Positions 49,705 through 58,368 of a stretch of DNA of 64,000 nt are shown here, piece after piece. The notes beneath the pieces were generated by a model. The model did no database searches. It was given only the letters and a program-made list of their open reading frames with translations, and was not told where the DNA came from. Each line of letters begins with the position of its first letter. The first letter of the stretch is position 1. The translations under genes and the position numbers were made by a program. Origin of the DNA: Xanthobacter sp. NM-59. GTDB taxonomy: Bacteria; Pseudomonadota; Alphaproteobacteria; Rhizobiales; Xanthobacteraceae. Location: positions 496,001 through 560,000 of the forward strand of contig NZ_JACBFQ010000001.1 of assembly GCF_021401125.1 (NCBI RefSeq). Direction: 5' to 3'.

Positions 49705-50127
49705 ATGCGCTTCCTGCACACCATGGTCCGCGTGACCGATCTCGACCAGTCACTGGACTTCTACTGCAACAAGCTGGGGCTTGAGGAGGTGCGCCGCAAG
49801 GACTACCCGCAGGGCCGCTTCACCCTGGTGTATCTCGCCGCCCCCGGCCAGGCCGACGTGGCTGAGGTGGAGCTGACCCACAACTGGGACAAGGAAGAGT
49901 ATGGCGAGGGCCGCAATTTCGGCCATCTCGCCTTTGAGGTGGAGGATATCTACGCCACCTGCGCCAAGCTCCAGGCCGCGGGCGTCACCATCAACCGGCC
50001 GCCGCGCGATGGCTACATGGCGTTTATCCGCTCGCCCGACAACATTTCCGTCGAGCTGCTACAGAAGGGTGGCGCCAAGGCCCCCGCCGAGCCTTGGGCT
50101 TCCATGCCGAACACCGGCAAGTGGTAG
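49705..50127 (+). CDS. gloA: Lactoylglutathione lyase (glyoxalase I)
   Basis: 140 residues. Metal ligands His5, Glu56, His74 and Glu117 are in their usual places ([46 protein letters not shown]). Nickel/cobalt-type form of methylglyoxal detoxification, using glutathione. Short interval to the sirtuin promoter. Confidence 0.95.
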   Translation: MRFLHTMVRVTDLDQSLDFYCNKLGLEEVRRKDYPQGRFTLVYLAAPGQADVAEVELTHNWDKEEYGEGRNFGHLAFEVEDIYATCAKLQAAGVTINRPPRDGYMAFIRSPDNISVELLQKGGAKAPAEPWASMPNTGKW

Positions 50128-50212
50128 GGGGCTGAAGGGCGGCGCCGAAAGCGGCGGCAAAGCGGCTGGAAAGTCGTGCGACTTCACGATTTATCCATGA
50201 AGGCACGGCAAG

Positions 50213-51277
50213 GTGGATCATAATGAAGATGCACCAATCCGGGATGCCTACGCCGTGAAACCGCTCTTGTTCGCTTCTGGACTTCTGGCGCTCGGCGCCG
50301 TCGGCGGCGCCGGGTACGCCTTCGTTCCGGCGCTGCTCTCCCCCTTCGCGACCGCCACGGCAGCCGCCCCGCCCGCGCAGCCGGTCGCGGCCCCCGCGGC
50401 GGCGGCGCTCGCATCCACCGATATGTCCGCGCCTCTGGTGACGGGCTCCATCGCCACAGCATCCGCCACGCTGGCCCACCAGCCTGGCGCGGGGCCGCGG
50501 AAGGGCATGACCTATCGCTCCTTCAACGTGGATCAGCCCTATATCGCGCTGACCTTCGATGATGGCCCGAGCCCCGAGACCACTCCGCAGCTGCTCTCCA
50601 TTCTGAAGGCGCGGGGCATCAAGGCCACCTTCTTCGTGCTCGGCAACATGGCTGCCAAGCACCCTGAAGTGCTGAAGATGATTGCCGATGATGGCCACGA
50701 GATCGGCAACCACTCCTGGAGCCACCCTCAGCTCACCCGCATTCCCCTTGCCGCCGCGGACAAGCAGGTGGGCGAGACCTCAGCCTTGGTGGAGGAGGTG
50801 ACGGGCCACAAGCCCCGCTACCTGCGCCCACCCTATGGTTCCATGAAGCCGGCCTTGCGTGACCACTTGGAGGATGCCTTCGGCGTCACCATCGTGAACT
50901 GGTCCGTGGATCCGCTGGACTGGAAGCACCGGGACGCCAAGGTGGTTCATGACGAGATCATGAAGCAGGTGAAGCCTGGAGCCATCGTGCTCTCGCACGA
51001 CATCTATCCCTCTACGGTGGCCGCCATGGAGCAGGTGCTCGATGAGCTGATCGCCAAGGGCTATAAGTTCGGCACCATTTCCGACCTGATCGCCATGGAC
51101 AAGGCGCCGCTGACCCCCAAGGTGGCCACGCTGGGCCCCAAGCCCGCGAAAGAGCAGAAGAAGCAGGCGCAGAAGCCCCAGCAGAAGCCGGCCAAGCCGC
51201 AGGCGGCTGCCTCCAACGGGACCCGCCCTGCATCCGGCAGCAATCGCAGCACTTCCGCCCAGGGCGGTGTCTATTGA
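50213..51277 (+). CDS. Polysaccharide deacetylase (NodB-like), membrane-anchored
   Basis: 354 residues. One N-terminal TM/signal (LLFASGLLALGAVGGAGYAF), an Ala/Pro-rich spacer, then a NodB domain: ALTFDDGPSPETTPQLL, HEIGNHSWSHPQLTR, RPPYGSMKPALRDH, VLSHDIYPST. The catalytic Asp, the His pair and the Arg-Pro-Pro-Tyr motif are intact. The C-terminal about 45 residues are Lys/Gln/Ala-rich. Starts at GTG 50213; a GTG at 50255 is also possible. Acts on peptidoglycan or cell-surface GlcNAc polymers; substrate unknown. Confidence 0.88.
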   Translation: MDHNEDAPIRDAYAVKPLLFASGLLALGAVGGAGYAFVPALLSPFATATAAAPPAQPVAAPAAAALASTDMSAPLVTGSIATASATLAHQPGAGPRKGMTYRSFNVDQPYIALTFDDGPSPETTPQLLSILKARGIKATFFVLGNMAAKHPEVLKMIADDGHEIGNHSWSHPQLTRIPLAAADKQVGETSALVEEVTGHKPRYLRPPYGSMKPALRDHLEDAFGVTIVNWSVDPLDWKHRDAKVVHDEIMKQVKPGAIVLSHDIYPSTVAAMEQVLDELIAKGYKFGTISDLIAMDKAPLTPKVATLGPKPAKEQKKQAQKPQQKPAKPQAAASNGTRPASGSNRSTSAQGGVY

Positions 51278-51305
51278 GCGTGGCCTGCTGAAAAAGCCGA
51301 ACATC

Positions 51306-51335
51306 AAAGGCGCGCCTCTGAACGCGCCTTTTTCT
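51306..51335 (+). terminator. Rho-independent terminator after the deacetylase gene
   Basis: 9-bp stem AAAGGCGCG / CGCGCCTTT, 8-base loop, then TTTCTT. About 28 bp after the stop. Confidence 0.8.
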
Positions 51336-51445
51336 TGCGCGGGTCGCGGCGGCCGGGATGGGGAGCTGCCGGTTGTTCGTGATCGTGAAGGTTGCTAGAT
51401 CAGTGAGGTCGACTCGCCTCCTGCGCCACCATCGGGGCGGCGACG

Positions 51446-51521
51446 GGGCCTGTAGCTCAATGGTTAGAGCTGACCGCTCATAACGGTCTGGTTGGGGGTT
51501 CGAGTCCCTCCGGGCCCACCA
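51446..51521 (+). tRNA. tRNA with anticodon CAU, probably tRNA-Ile2
   Basis: Full cloverleaf: acceptor GGGCCTG/CGGGCCC, D stem GCTC/GAGC, anticodon stem GACCG/CGGTC with loop CTCATAA, T arm with GTTCGAGTC-type loop, encoded CCA at 51519-51521. The TAGCTCAATGGTTAGAGC body and CTCATAA loop match alphaproteobacterial tRNA-Ile(CAU), whose C34 is changed to lysidine, better than elongator Met. Identity Ile versus Met is inferred. Confidence 0.93.
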
Positions 51522-51903
51522 AATTTCGGTTCATCTTCGCCCATTCCGGCGCGCTGACGTCGCCGTGCCGACGCGCACACTCTCCGCGTCGCGGGTTTTG
51601 GGGCGCAGATGGTGGGGCTGAAGTCCATCAGGTCCGGATCCTCACAGGCCGCGATGGGCGTTACAAGCTGAGCGGTCGCGGACGGTCCTTGATCTTGCGC
51701 AGCCGAGCTTCAGCGCGGGGCGCTTAGCCTCTCCGTTTTTTCCGGAAAAGTCCGTGTTTGTCTGGCGCTGGCGGCGGAACCTGTGTTTGGCTGTCATCGC
51801 CCATGAGGTTGTGGAACGCGATTTGATCTTCGCGGCCCCAATGGCCTGAGCAGCCGGTTGGCCCCGGTTTTGATCCGGGGCCTTTGGTGGATCCTCCGCA
51901 CGC
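51522..51903. other. 382-bp region between tRNA and RTX gene
   Basis: No gene is supported. It contains a perfect TTTTCCGGAAAA palindrome (51738-51749) and a GGCCCCGG-N7-CCGGGGCC stem (51860-51882) followed by TTT, a possible weak terminator. The zone next to a tRNA 3' end is a common integration site but I find no clear second att copy. Confidence 0.4.
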
Positions 51904-54417
51904 TCAAAGCACGAAGTTGCGTGCCCCAAGCGTAATCGCCCCATCGACTTTGACCGTGAGGTCCGCGACTTTGTCGCCATTCGTATCCACTTGAAGGATA
52001 CCTTTTGAAAAGCGCAGCTCACCGGCCGTTCCGGAAAACGACTTCGTTCCGATATAGACGAAGGCGTCGTCGGCACCGGTTGCGCTTTTCGCGTCGAGGG
52101 CGGACAGGTCGATCTTGTCGCCCAATGCCGCGGAAAAGTCCGTGATCGTGTCGAGGCTCTTCACGGTCGAATCCGTCAGCGCCGTGTAGACGAACACGTC
52201 GGCGCCGGCCCCGCCCGTGAGCACGTCCTTGCCTCCGCCACCGAGAAGCCTGTCGTTGCCGGCCCCGCCACGAAGAATATCGTTCTCGGCGGTGCCCACC
52301 AGCTTATCGGCGCTCTTGGTGCCGGTGAGGGTCTTGCCGCTTACGTCGGTGACCGCGACGCGGATCGCCTGGGTATCGACAAGCTTGCCGTCGCTACTCC
52401 TCACCACCACGTCGTAGGTATTGTCCTTGCCCTGGTCGGCTGGGTGCTCGTAGTCCGGGGCCGCCTTGAAGGACAAGACGCCGGTTTTCGCATTGATCGT
52501 GAACAGATCCTTGTCTGCCCCTCCGGAAAGCGAGTAGGTAATGGCACCCTTTTCCGGATCACTCGCCTTCACGGTGGTGACGGCGGACGTGTTCTCCGCC
52601 ACCTTGATCGAAGCGGAGGCGCCGCCGCCATTGGAGGAAATGACGGGGGCCTCGTTGGTGTTCGTCACCGTCACCTTGATGGCCTGCGTGTCGGTGAGCT
52701 TGGCGCTGTCGGTGGCCAGTACGGTCACGTCGTAGACGTTATCCCTATTCTTGTCGGCCGGGCTCTCGTAATTAGGCGGCGATTTGAAGGTGAGGGCGCC
52801 CGTCTTGGCGTCGATCTTGAAAAGCGCCGCGTCGATACCGGAAAGCGAGTAGGTCATGGCGCCGTTTTCCGGATCACTCGCCTTCACCGTGGTGACGGCG
52901 GACGTGTTCTCCGCCATCTTGATCGAAGCGGAGGCGCCGCCGCCATTGGAGGAGATAACTGGGGGTGCGTTGACAGGCGAGGTGATCGAGATGGAAACGA
53001 CCTGTTCCGTGCTGCCTCCCTGGCCATCGGAAATAATGATGGTGAAGGCGTCGGAGCCGCTTGCGTTGTTGTTCGCGGCGTAAGTGAACTGGCCAAGGGT
53101 CGCATTAAAGGTGACTGCGCCCTTCGTTGGGGCGCCGCCACTCTTCAGGGCATAGGTGAGCGTGTCCCCGTCCGCATCACTGGCGCCGATTGGGGCAATG
53201 ATGCTGGTATTCGCCTGCAGCGTCAGCCTGCGGGTTGCAGGCGCTGTTGGGTCTTCGTTGAGGGTGAAGACCTTGCTGTAGATGCCAAAGCCCCCATAAT
53301 CCGATGCCCAGGTCACTAGGTAGCTGCCGTCCGCGAGCCCCGCCACGGCGGGCTGTATCTGGTTCCCCTGCGTGGTCGAGTTGATCAGGGTTTCCTCGCC
53401 CACAGCGACGCCTGCAGCGTTGTATTGCTGCGCATAGAGACCCCAGCTATCCCCGTCCTGCCCGCGCGATTGCCAGGTCACGACATAGCCGCCGTCCGCG
53501 AGTGCCGCCACGGAGGGAATGCGTTGATCGGTGCTCAGGTAGGTGTGGCTGCTGACCCGTGTCTCCTCGCCCACAGGAGCGCCCGCCGCATCAAACCGTT
53601 GGGCAAAGATGCCGTCACTATACGGCTCGTCTCCGTAAGCAGTCCAAACCACCACATAGCCGCCGTCGGCGAGACCTGCGACGGTCGGAAAATAGACGCT
53701 GCTTTCCGCGCCGGACTTAATCTCGAAGGTTAGCGCGCCCACGTCCTCACCGGACGCATTGAAGCGATGCGCGTGGATACCGACGCTGGAGTAGTCCGCA
53801 TAACGGGACTCCCAAACCACCAGATAGTCGCCCCCCTGAAGGGCCACCACGCTGGCATGTTGTTCATGCTGGAGGGAGTTGTAGCTGACGAAGGTTTGGT
53901 AGCCGATTGCGTCACCGGCGGCGCTAAAGCGTTGCGCATAGATGTAGGTGCTGCCGTCCCCATGGGGGCTCGCTATAACCTGTTGCCACGTCACGACATA
54001 ACCGCCATCCGGGAGCGGAGCGATGGAGGGCTCCCACTGATCCCCCCCTATAGAGGTGCCGACGTGGCTTTGGGCACCGATGGCGATGCCGGCATTTGTG
54101 TACCTCTGAGCATAGATAAAGCCGTTCGTTTCCCACGTCACCACGTAGCCGCCGCTGGCGAGCGCCGTGACGGCTGGAGCTTCCGCTACATAGAATTGCG
54201 CTCCCGTGGGGGTATCGACACGCGTCTCCGTCCCCAGAGGGTTGCCAGCAGCATCGTAGCGTTGCGCATAGATACGAGACTTTTGGTCTCTCCCCATGTA
54301 TTCCCATGTCACGACGTAGCTGCCGTCGGTCAGTACAGCAATTGCGGGTTCCCGCACGTACGTCGCTGTTGTGGTGGTGTTCACGCGGACTTCTGCGCCA
54401 GCCACGATATTGGTCAC
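51904..54417 (-). CDS. Large RTX-type predicted secreted protein with propeller-like and cadherin-like repeats
   Basis: 837 residues, GTG start at 54417 after GAGGG. Residues about 1-375: seven repeats of roughly 50 aa with GGYVVTW...IYAQRYDAAG..VGEETRV, suggesting a seven-bladed beta propeller. About 380-490: LTLQANTSIIAPIGASDADGDTLTYALKSGG, a tandem-95/cadherin-like unit. About 490-700: two near-identical cadherin-like repeats (AENTSAVTTVKASDPE). Then RTX motifs (GTAENDILRGGAGNDRLLGGGGKDVLTGGAGADVF) and a serralysin-type C-terminus (FSAALGDKIDLSALDA...). This is the usual layout for type I secretion, but no secretion genes are near. Divergent LuxR gene. Confidence 0.82.
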   Translation of the reverse strand: MTNIVAGAEVRVNTTTTATYVREPAIAVLTDGSYVVTWEYMGRDQKSRIYAQRYDAAGNPLGTETRVDTPTGAQFYVAEAPAVTALASGGYVVTWETNGFIYAQRYTNAGIAIGAQSHVGTSIGGDQWEPSIAPLPDGGYVVTWQQVIASPHGDGSTYIYAQRFSAAGDAIGYQTFVSYNSLQHEQHASVVALQGGDYLVVWESRYADYSSVGIHAHRFNASGEDVGALTFEIKSGAESSVYFPTVAGLADGGYVVVWTAYGDEPYSDGIFAQRFDAAGAPVGEETRVSSHTYLSTDQRIPSVAALADGGYVVTWQSRGQDGDSWGLYAQQYNAAGVAVGEETLINSTTQGNQIQPAVAGLADGSYLVTWASDYGGFGIYSKVFTLNEDPTAPATRRLTLQANTSIIAPIGASDADGDTLTYALKSGGAPTKGAVTFNATLGQFTYAANNNASGSDAFTIIISDGQGGSTEQVVSISITSPVNAPPVISSNGGGASASIKMAENTSAVTTVKASDPENGAMTYSLSGIDAALFKIDAKTGALTFKSPPNYESPADKNRDNVYDVTVLATDSAKLTDTQAIKVTVTNTNEAPVISSNGGGASASIKVAENTSAVTTVKASDPEKGAITYSLSGGADKDLFTINAKTGVLSFKAAPDYEHPADQGKDNTYDVVVRSSDGKLVDTQAIRVAVTDVSGKTLTGTKSADKLVGTAENDILRGGAGNDRLLGGGGKDVLTGGAGADVFVYTALTDSTVKSLDTITDFSAALGDKIDLSALDAKSATGADDAFVYIGTKSFSGTAGELRFSKGILQVDTNGDKVADLTVKVDGAITLGARNFVL
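52522..52957. repeat. Two near-identical ~120-bp repeats inside the RTX gene
   Basis: 52522-52642 and 52837-52957, offset exactly 315 bp (105 codons). They differ at only a few positions and encode the two AENTSAVTTVKASDPE cadherin-like units. Recent duplication or gene conversion is likely. Confidence 0.8.
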
Positions 54418-54772
54418 GATTCAGCCCTCAGGATGTTTGAGGTGCAGCGCGCGTCGTCCAGATGGAACGGTAGACCGCGCTGCGGAAAAATTCGGCAGGA
54501 TCGTAGACGCGGCCTGAGCGCTTGCCATGCCTCAATTGGAGCAGGGGACTGGCGCAGCCTATGGTTCAGATCTCCTTTGGCGGCCAAAAGTATACGCCCT
54601 GCCGTTGTTTTCCGAAGGCCCGGCGCGTCATGGCCTGGCCATTCCTTCGGCACGGCACGACCAGGGCGTGCATCGCCCGTTGCCCAAAAGGAATATTGAG
54701 GTTATCCGTTATTTAAACTGAGCTTGAATCTTTAGCTCTCGCGGCCTGGTGGTCCGGATCCGGTGGGGCGTG
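54418..54772. other. 355-bp divergent region between RTX and LuxR genes
   Basis: Holds both promoters by position. AT-richer near 54700-54735 than the flanks. No gene is supported, and I could not place -35/-10 boxes with confidence. Confidence 0.4.
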
Positions 54773-55855
54773 ATGCAAGTCGATCTCTCCCGTTTGAACC
54801 TCGTCCTGGATGAACTTCTGCATGCCGCCATCGGCCCGGCGGGTTGGGTTCCGACGCTCGATCACCTGATGGCGGCGACGGGAGCGGACGGCGTCAACTT
54901 CATGCCCATCGATGGACGGACACCGGACGTCCCGCACACGGAAAGCTTGTCTCGGGGTATCGAGGAATATTTCAGGGACGGGTGGGCTGAGAGGGATTAC
55001 AGATCAAAGGCAATTCCAATCCTCAGGCCGAATAGTATTGTGATCGACAGCGATTTCATGTCGAATGATGAATACGAGAACGAATATTTTAGATTTTCAA
55101 ATAGTTATAAGCTTCAGTACGCTGCGCTTTCCTGCTTCCAGGTGGGCGCGGAGCGCGTCTGCTGCGCTCTGCATCGTGGAAAGGCGCGCGGGCCCTACAT
55201 GCCTGAGGAGGCGCGAGCGCTGGCGGGCCTATCGGAAAGATTTACGCTAGCATCATCGGTGGCGAGGTCCTTATCGGAAGCAAAGCTCGATGGCTTAGGC
55301 GAGGCCTTCGAGCGGATGAAGCTTGGCGCCATCTTTTTCGACCGAAGCGCCCGGGTGATCAAAATGAACGCGGCCGCCGAGGCCCTGATTGGGTCCGAGC
55401 TTCAAGTCTCAAAGGGCGAATTGAAAGCCAGGCTGCCAATGGAAACACGCGCATTGCAGCGTCTTGTTCAAGCGGTGACGAGGCTCCCAAATGCCTTGAC
55501 CGCGGCGCAGCCCGTGCGCGTAACCCGGGAGGGAAAACGGCCCCTTATTCTTCGATTTCAACAAATCGATGGATTTATGAGGGATTATTTCTCCCTGGCG
55601 CGGGGAATGGCCGTCATCGATGATCTTGATGCGCGCTCGCAGCCGGACACGGGTGTCATTCAGCAGGCCTTCGGCTTAACCCCGACCGAAGCGGCCATCG
55701 CCCTCCTTCTGGCACGGGGTGAAGGCGCGAGGGAAATCGCGCGTATGCGCGCGATCTCGTATGAAACGGTGCGGACGCACATTCGGTCGATCTTCCACAA
55801 ACTGGGCGTCAACCGACAAGCGGAGGTTGGGGCGCTCCTCGGTGCTGTGCGTTAG
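54773..55855 (+). CDS. LuxR-family transcriptional regulator
   Basis: 360 residues. The C-terminal HTH reads FGLTPTEAAIALLLARGEGAREIARMRAISYETVRTHIRSIFHKLGVNRQAEVGALL, with the usual Glu and the SYETVRTHIR recognition helix. The N-terminal 300 residues include a PAS-like region (FERMKLGAIFFDRSARVIKMNAAAEALIG) with no autoinducer-binding signature, so the signal is unknown. Codons in 55050-55110 are AT-rich compared with neighbours, a mark of transfer. Divergent from the RTX gene, which it may control. Confidence 0.85.
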   Translation: MQVDLSRLNLVLDELLHAAIGPAGWVPTLDHLMAATGADGVNFMPIDGRTPDVPHTESLSRGIEEYFRDGWAERDYRSKAIPILRPNSIVIDSDFMSNDEYENEYFRFSNSYKLQYAALSCFQVGAERVCCALHRGKARGPYMPEEARALAGLSERFTLASSVARSLSEAKLDGLGEAFERMKLGAIFFDRSARVIKMNAAAEALIGSELQVSKGELKARLPMETRALQRLVQAVTRLPNALTAAQPVRVTREGKRPLILRFQQIDGFMRDYFSLARGMAVIDDLDARSQPDTGVIQQAFGLTPTEAAIALLLARGEGAREIARMRAISYETVRTHIRSIFHKLGVNRQAEVGALLGAVR

Positions 55856-55981
55856 CTCGGCTGTTTCGACTTCATGCTGTCGATCAGGGCTCGCGCTGGA
55901 CGCCTTTCGCGCGGTGAGAGCCGTCCGCAAACTCTGGCACAGGTCCGCGAGGAGGCATCCCTGGTGGGCTGGGCGCTGCTT

Positions 55982-57028
55982 TCACTTCTGTAGCTCCCGG
56001 GCCAGTCCGCCGAGGCGGATTTCAGAGCGCAGGTGGGCGCTCCATGCCGCATCGGAGGGGAAGTTCTCGGGCGAGGGGACGCCATCGCGCAGGCCGTGGC
56101 GCCGCGCCAGCTCCTCCGGCGCCAAGCCGTCATCGACAAGGCCAAGCTGCTGGAACAAGCTCAGCGAGTAGCCCGGAATCCATCGGCGGATGTCGTGCCA
56201 GGGAACCGAGGCAAAGCTCTCGGGCGCGAGGTTCATGAGCGTGGTCATGCAGCTCTCGCGCAAGGTCGAATAGAAGAGCGGCCGTGCATCCACTCGATTG
56301 ATGAAGTCGAGCAGGCGCTCGAAATAAAGCCGGACGGCGGCGGTGTTGGCGTGGATGGGATAGATCTGCACCTCGTCGGGCGGCGTGCGCGCGAAGCGGT
56401 TCCAGATGAGGTCACGCTCGGTGCCGATCTCGGGATAAATGGGATCGCGCCGGAAGAAGCCGGCCAGCGCATCGAAGCTGCCGCCCTTGGCCTGCCTTGC
56501 CTCGATGGACACCACCACGTGCCGCCCATCCGCGAACTGGAAGGAGAGCATCACGTGCGCCAGAGCCTTCATGTCGCCGAAGGGCTGGATGATGAGGTCG
56601 GCTCCGGTGAGGGTGGACAGGTCAAAGGTGGCCGTCGTCCAGCGCGGCACGGAGGGCTCCCCACGGCGGTGGAGCGCGTCGCGGAAATTGCGGATGGTGA
56701 CCGTGTCGCCCTCAATCTGCGCCGTGGGATTGTGGGCCTGGAGGGCGACCCAATCCTGTTCCGCCGGCTCCTTCAGGACAAATGCCGTGAACAGGGCTCC
56801 GACAGCGCACACCGCCAGTCCCCGGCGCAGCCCGCGCCCTCGGCCGGGAATGAACCACAGGGACCAGACCAGGAGCGGAAAGAGGATGCTGCCCGCCTGT
56901 CGTACCGCCAGGGGCCAAGGAATCCAATAATGGATAGCGAGGCCGAGATAGAGGCCGAATGCGGCGATCACAACCGCCGCCACGACGGCAAGGGCGCGCC
57001 GGAGCGCACCCGTCAACCTCATCATCAT
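55982..57028 (-). CDS. DUF4105 (Lnb N-terminal) membrane protein
   Basis: 348 residues. Two TM helices near the start (LAVVAAVVIAAFGLYLGLAIHYW; SILFPLLVWSLWFIP) and a third at about 67-85, then a domain with LAHVMLSFQFADGRHVVVSIEARQ and FYSTLRESCMTTLMN. His158 and Cys260 fit the catalytic pair of the DUF4105/Lnb fold, which in Firmicutes Lnb moves acyl chains on lipoproteins. ATG runs (57028, 57025, 57022) make the exact start uncertain. Not obviously in an operon. Confidence 0.82.
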   Translation of the reverse strand: MMMRLTGALRRALAVVAAVVIAAFGLYLGLAIHYWIPWPLAVRQAGSILFPLLVWSLWFIPGRGRGLRRGLAVCAVGALFTAFVLKEPAEQDWVALQAHNPTAQIEGDTVTIRNFRDALHRRGEPSVPRWTTATFDLSTLTGADLIIQPFGDMKALAHVMLSFQFADGRHVVVSIEARQAKGGSFDALAGFFRRDPIYPEIGTERDLIWNRFARTPPDEVQIYPIHANTAAVRLYFERLLDFINRVDARPLFYSTLRESCMTTLMNLAPESFASVPWHDIRRWIPGYSLSLFQQLGLVDDGLAPEELARRHGLRDGVPSPENFPSDAAWSAHLRSEIRLGGLARELQK

Positions 57029-57192
57029 CGCCCGGCCTTCCGCAACACTGCTTCCGGCTCGCTATACAACAAAAGGGCTTGCCGGCGGGGCGGATCAATC
57101 GCCATCCCGCCTTTTCGATTGCGCTGCCAGCTTACGCCGGATGGAGCGAGAAGCACGCCCCGCGCCGCCTGCGGGCGGGGCGTGCCTGGGTC

Positions 57193-58290
57193 TCACAGCG
57201 CCTTGTCGCGCGCCATCTTCAGATAGGTGTCGTCAAAGTGCAGCTTCACGTTGCCGGTGTCGCCGATAACCGTGCCGTCGGGCAGGGCGATGCCCACCGC
57301 GTCCTTGCTCTTGGCATTGGCGCCCAGCAGCCCGTTCTCAAAGCTGAACTGCTGGAGCTTGCCGGCCATCTGCGCCATTTGCGTGCTGCGGAGCACGGCG
57401 GCGGCCTCGGCGGCATCATAGAAATAGGTGGTCTTCACCTGGCCGTCGAAATCCTCCGGAGTGGTGCCGGAGGCTGACGCCATGAAAGCGCGCGCTTCCT
57501 TGGCCTTCGCATCGTTGCCGGAGAGCACGCCAACGGCCTCGAACCAGGCGCCCACAAGGGCCTTGCCGAAGTTCGGATTCTCCTTCAGCACCGCGGTTTT
57601 CGCGGTCACCACATCCAGCACCTCGCCGGGGATCTCAGCCGAGTTGAACACCATCGAGACGTGGGGCATGGTCTTGATCTGGCTGGTGGCCGGGTTCCAC
57701 GCCACGATGTTCTGCACTTCCGGCTGCTGGAAGGCGGCGACGAAATCGGCGTCGGAGATATTGGATGTCTTCACGTCATCCATCTTCAGCCCGGCTTTCT
57801 GCAGCGCCAGCCAGAGCATGTAGTGGGAGACCGAATACTGGACCAGATGGACGCTTTGTCCCTTCAGGTCCTTCATGGCCTTGCCATCGCCCTTCATGAA
57901 AATGGCGTCGTTGCCGTTGGTATAGTCGCCCAGGATCAGGATCGTGCTGTCGACGCCACCCACGGCGGGGATGGTCAAAGTGTCGATGGCGGTGTTGGCG
58001 ACGGCGTCGAAATCGCCCGAAGTATACTGGTTGACCGACTCCACATAGTCATTGAACTGCACGGCCTTGATGGTGATGCCGTATTTGTCTCCCCATTTCT
58101 TCAGGATTCCGGCGTGTTCCGCATAGGCCCAGGGCATGTAGCCGGTATAGATGGACCAGGCGACCTTGAAATCCTTTTTCGGGGCGGCCTCGGCCGGCGC
58201 GTGCGCGAGCGCGAGAGCCAAAGCGGGGGCGAGAAGGGCCTTGCCGGCGCGCGCCAACAGGCGCTTGCCGCGATGAAGCGTGACATTCAT
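57193..58290 (-). CDS. ABC transporter substrate-binding protein, urea-carboxylase-associated type
   Basis: 365 residues. Sec signal with hydrophobic core LLAPALALALAHAPAEA, then FKVAWSIYTGYMPWAYAEHAGILKKWGDKYGITIKAVQFNDYVESVNQYTSGDFDAVANTAIDTLTIPAVGGVDSTILILGDYTNGNDAIFMKG, the pattern of the periplasmic proteins linked to urea carboxylase (now thought to handle guanidine). AGAGGG seven bases before ATG 58290. No permease or ATPase genes are adjacent. Downstream of the 2OG oxygenase gene with 78 bp between, probably one transcript. Confidence 0.82.
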   Translation of the reverse strand: MNVTLHRGKRLLARAGKALLAPALALALAHAPAEAAPKKDFKVAWSIYTGYMPWAYAEHAGILKKWGDKYGITIKAVQFNDYVESVNQYTSGDFDAVANTAIDTLTIPAVGGVDSTILILGDYTNGNDAIFMKGDGKAMKDLKGQSVHLVQYSVSHYMLWLALQKAGLKMDDVKTSNISDADFVAAFQQPEVQNIVAWNPATSQIKTMPHVSMVFNSAEIPGEVLDVVTAKTAVLKENPNFGKALVGAWFEAVGVLSGNDAKAKEARAFMASASGTTPEDFDGQVKTTYFYDAAEAAAVLRSTQMAQMAGKLQQFSFENGLLGANAKSKDAVGIALPDGTVIGDTGNVKLHFDDTYLKMARDKAL

Positions 58291-58368
58291 GTTTGAACCC
58301 TCTGGATTTTTTTGACGTCTTTTGCTCCGGCCGGATGGACCCGCCCGGAGGCCGCGTTTCGCGCCGGT

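Noticed and set aside
51446..51521. Elongator tRNA-Met
   Set aside because: The anticodon allows it, but the body and the CTCATAA loop fit the alphaproteobacterial tRNA-Ile(CAU) better.
58291..58368. Guanidine-I riboswitch before the binding protein gene
   Set aside because: The 78-bp gap is too short and lacks the conserved core of that riboswitch.
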